Shown here one piece after another: positions 61,584 to 64,000 of a stretch of DNA of 64,000 bases. The position numbers and the translations under genes were made by a program. The notes under the pieces were generated by a model. The model saw only the letters and a program-made list of their open reading frames with translations. It searched no databases and was not told the origin of the DNA. Source of the DNA: S139-23 sp047639315 (GTDB lineage: Bacteria; Planctomycetota; GCA-002687715; DRQF01); contig JBLINQ010000007.1 in assembly GCA_047639315.1 (NCBI GenBank), positions 1-64,000 on the forward strand, written 5' to 3'. Each line of letters opens with the position of its first letter. Within the stretch, counting starts at the first letter, position 1.

Positions 61584-62969
61584 TCACTTCTCGGTCTTGC
61601 CTGGCTTGTTAACCAACCCAGAGAGTAGTTCCCGAGCGTTCTTCTCATGAGCCAACGACTCTTGAAGCCGTTCTTTCAGTGCCTTTAGTTTGTCTGGCGA
61701 AAGCCCGGCGCTATGCGAGGTGAGGGCTTGGTTCACGGCATGAACAAGGTCGAGGTAACTCGTGCCGTACTGGCAAGTCATTAAGGTCTTTTCGGCAACC
61801 GCGCGGCTTTTTTTGTTCCACTTGGCAAGCACAATTTTTCTCGCCTTCTGAATCTTCTTCTCGGCTTTCTTGCCGGCACTGAGTCGTTTGGCACCGATGC
61901 CCTTCTCCCAGGCTCGGTGTCCGCCGAGAAGGCCATGCCCTTGACGGAAAAGAGCGTGACCGAGTTGATCGGTCTTGCGTTTTGGATCGACGGCATGCTC
62001 ATCACAAAGACCAACGACTTTTGCGCTCAACTCATCAACGAACTGACGAGCAGACACAATTTCCTCGCTAACTTTCTTCTTGTCGCTCCCTTTGTGCTTT
62101 TTGAAGAGGCGCTCACTTTGCTTCAGCAGGAGAACCAAGGTCGCCACCGATGGCTTTTTCTTGGCTCGCTCTTCGGCAAAGCCAATCATCGCCGACGCGG
62201 CACTTGACGTCGTCGCGTTATCAAGCCAATCGAACATCGCCGCCACCTGGATTGGCAAGGGCCAATGCCCACTCCGTGCGGTGAGACCTTCAACGATCTC
62301 TAATTTGACCTGGGCATAGCCTAAGTCACGATAGATCTTCGCTGTCCGCGTGGCACATTCGACCGTGACGACAGCATCGGCACGACCATGCAAGATTCCG
62401 ACAGCCATGCTCTTCTTGGCGAAGGCTCCATGCTTGACGTTGCCGAGGACATTGCCGGCATGAGCAACGAAGCCGTCAACCAGCTGGGGCTGCTGACCGG
62501 CAAACCAGTAGGTGAAGAAGGCCCCTTGGCTATGACCATAGAGGTAAACCCTCTTGATCTTGAACTTACCGCGAAAGCGCTTGATGAGTGCAACGATCTG
62601 ATCCTCGTCAGCTGCGCCTTGGGAGAAGTTGAAGGACTTGCCTCTTCCCGGTGTCATCCCCTCTGGTGCGACGACGATGTCGTCTCCTCGAAACTGGCCA
62701 GAGGCGATCGGGTAGTTCCAGAATGCCCAAGGGTAGGTGAGCCCTGTGCCGTGAAACATGAAGACCAAGTTGACACCGCCTTTGGGAATCGACTTTGGTA
62801 GCCGATACCAGTACGCCTTGCCGGCGCTGGAGGTCCCCTCCAGCACTTCTCCTTTTGGCGCTTTTGATGACGGCTCTTCCTTTGGCACCGTGCTCGCCTT
62901 TTGAGCGAATACGGGACAGGCCCAGATGAGTGAGAACAAACACAAGAAGCCGAAAACGTGAAATCTCAT
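61584..62969 (-). CDS. Secreted alpha/beta hydrolase (PHB-depolymerase-like esterase)
   Basis: Exported enzyme. ATG at 62969 with GGGAGG 5 nt upstream; signal peptide MRFHVFGFLCLFSLIWACPVFA. Alpha/beta hydrolase fold: oxyanion loop VFMFHGTGLTYPW, nucleophile elbow YGHSQGAFF (Ser), Asp in HGRADAVV and His in SGHWPLP, so the triad is complete. Residues 275-461 are a helical, Lys/Ala-rich extension (KSERLFKKHKGSDKKK, KAEKKIQKARKIVLAKWNKK) without a known domain, possibly a substrate-binding or anchoring part. The stop is 3 nt from the convergent AraC-type gene's. The CAP-domain gene is divergent to the right. Confidence 0.87.
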   Translation of the reverse strand: MRFHVFGFLCLFSLIWACPVFAQKASTVPKEEPSSKAPKGEVLEGTSSAGKAYWYRLPKSIPKGGVNLVFMFHGTGLTYPWAFWNYPIASGQFRGDDIVVAPEGMTPGRGKSFNFSQGAADEDQIVALIKRFRGKFKIKRVYLYGHSQGAFFTYWFAGQQPQLVDGFVAHAGNVLGNVKHGAFAKKSMAVGILHGRADAVVTVECATRTAKIYRDLGYAQVKLEIVEGLTARSGHWPLPIQVAAMFDWLDNATTSSAASAMIGFAEERAKKKPSVATLVLLLKQSERLFKKHKGSDKKKVSEEIVSARQFVDELSAKVVGLCDEHAVDPKRKTDQLGHALFRQGHGLLGGHRAWEKGIGAKRLSAGKKAEKKIQKARKIVLAKWNKKSRAVAEKTLMTCQYGTSYLDLVHAVNQALTSHSAGLSPDKLKALKERLQESLAHEKNARELLSGLVNKPGKTEK

Positions 62970-63213
62970 GGCATCCTCCCAACAGGTCACCGCATAGATT
63001 CGGCGACGTCTTAATTCTCATACTATCGGATCTGAATTCGAGCGGTGACAAGGATTAGGAATCGGTCAAAATTCCCCGGCTTGGACAGAGGTGCCTTGGA
63101 CGTCATCGCCGACGAATTATTCCGATTGGCACTCCGATTGAGACACACCTTCGGTGTAGGATTTCTTGGCCTCACTTATGTCTCAAGATTTGGCAGATCA
63201 GGCCCATACACAT

Positions 63214-64000
63214 ATGCGACTCACCGGCTTTACCATTGTCCTAGCGCTCCTAACCACGATCACCCCTCTTCAGGGGCAGAGATCGATACCACTTACGTCG
63301 ATTGGCAAACTGACTCCCGAATTTTCCAACATCCCCAATCATCTCGTTCGAGCGTTCAAAAATCACAAGAAAACGATCTTAGGCGCAGAAGTCAAAGTCG
63401 TGATCACGGATGGTGAGTGTGAAATATTCGATCAAACAACGAAACTCAAGAAAGTCGCCATCGGACGGCACCGTGTCAAACTAGCCAGAATGAATGGTGG
63501 CAAGAAGTCCAATTACTTCGTGGACGTGATCTTCGATGGTCAAGTGGCCAAGGTGGTAAGCGCCAGCGGGTGGGCTCTCAAGCACGGCAAACAACGGGCC
63601 TTTGTTCTCGATGCCAATCTAAACGGGAAGCTGGATGCCGAAGGTGCTGATGGAGTCCTTCAAGCCCACTCACGCACAGTCGCCCCCTTTCATGGGGAGG
63701 TTTGGTTCTTTGGTCTCGGCATCCAGGTCAGCGCCAAGGCCAACAAGGTGATTGCGACGCCTCTGACTCCACACCAGTCCAAGATGATTTCAGAGGGGCT
63801 GGCGGCGCTCAATTACTACCGCCAAATTTGTGGGTTAAGGTGCGTATCCGTGGACGCGGAGGCTTCTAAGGGATGCGCCCTGCATGCGAAATACGATTCC
63901 TTTAATTGGGGTTCAGGACAAGGTCGTCAAAAAGAAGACCCGAAGAATCGCTATTACACAGAAGCCGGAGATCGCATTGCCAAGACTGGTTGCCACTTTG
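63214..64000 (+). CDS. Secreted CAP-domain protein (5' part, runs off the window)
   Basis: Open from the ATG at 63214 to the right edge, 262 codons so far. The signal peptide (MRLTGFTIVLALLTTITPLQ) is followed by a beta-rich domain of about 170 residues, with a calcium-loop-like VLDANLNGKLDAEGADGV near residue 131. From about 195 a CAP/SCP-like domain begins: LAALNYYRQICGLRCV...C-x-L-H-A-x-Y matches the conserved LNxxRxxxGL and HAxY blocks, and NWGS...RYYTEAGDRIAKTG follows. The 3' end is not in the window. Strand and start are clear; no ribosome binding site is obvious. Confidence 0.8.
   Translation, partial: MRLTGFTIVLALLTTITPLQGQRSIPLTSIGKLTPEFSNIPNHLVRAFKNHKKTILGAEVKVVITDGECEIFDQTTKLKKVAIGRHRVKLARMNGGKKSNYFVDVIFDGQVAKVVSASGWALKHGKQRAFVLDANLNGKLDAEGADGVLQAHSRTVAPFHGEVWFFGLGIQVSAKANKVIATPLTPHQSKMISEGLAALNYYRQICGLRCVSVDAEASKGCALHAKYDSFNWGSGQGRQKEDPKNRYYTEAGDRIAKTGCHF

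Noticed and set aside
1..64000. CRISPR arrays, insertion sequences, tRNA and rRNA genes
   Set aside because: No regularly spaced direct repeats, no transposase, no inverted repeat pairs of IS type, and no tRNA T-arm with acceptor end or rRNA blocks were found on reading both strands.

Overview
The window reads as a chromosomal stretch of a Gram-negative-type bacterium with both membranes, intermediate GC by eye, and dense housekeeping content. Several traits together point to Planctomycetota or a close relative: a sigma factor fused through a membrane helix to a long extracytoplasmic tail, lipoproteins with HEAT repeats, large secreted proteins with lectin/MAM or D-x-N-x-N-G loops, a sulfatase-fold membrane enzyme, and futalosine-route menaquinone synthesis. 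This is inference; no rRNA or other decisive marker is present.

Region 1 (1-8.9 kb, + strand) is a type II secretion operon gspD-E-F-G-H-I-J with tight spacing or overlaps, ended by a strong hairpin. Region 2 (8.9-21.3 kb, mostly - strand) is housekeeping: serS overlapping mqnA, a large secreted protein, an FAD-dependent dehydrogenase, a rhomboid protease, hpt, divergent folD, a polyprenyl synthetase, a tatA / 71-aa protein / mobA operon, and murA with Asp in place of the catalytic Cys.

Region 3 (21.3-25.8 kb) is the most distinctive locus: a SET-domain protein methyltransferase gene followed by a 1324-residue Pls/PosA-type single-module NRPS (adenylation, carrier protein, then three membrane plus left-handed-beta-helix units), reading on toward murA. 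This architecture is that of epsilon-poly-lysine synthetase. The product here is unknown.

Region 4 (26-36.8 kb) holds sucCD, pyk, several envelope HEAT/VWA proteins, a probable 32-aa membrane peptide, mnmA, and, divergently, yajC and yraN, the latter with a hairpin covering its ribosome binding site. Region 5 (36.8-49.9 kb) holds a glycosyltransferase with five copies of a novel C-terminal repeat, a sulfatase-fold membrane protein without the sulfatase signature, a phosphatase/fructosamine-kinase pair likely to repair glycated proteins, a TPR metalloprotease-like lipoprotein, and a secreted protein ending in a GspG-like calcium loop.

Region 6 (50-64 kb) holds ribD, miaB, a candidate structured RNA of about 315 nt (52.8-53.1 kb), an enoyl-CoA hydratase, a lectin/MAM secreted protein, the sigma-factor fusion, a glyoxalase-fold lipoprotein divergent from an AraC/GyrI-like regulator, a secreted esterase, and the 5' part of a CAP-domain protein running off the right edge.

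The secreted proteins in the window are plausible clients of the type II system at its left end, while the tat/mob cluster points to exported molybdoenzymes elsewhere in the genome.
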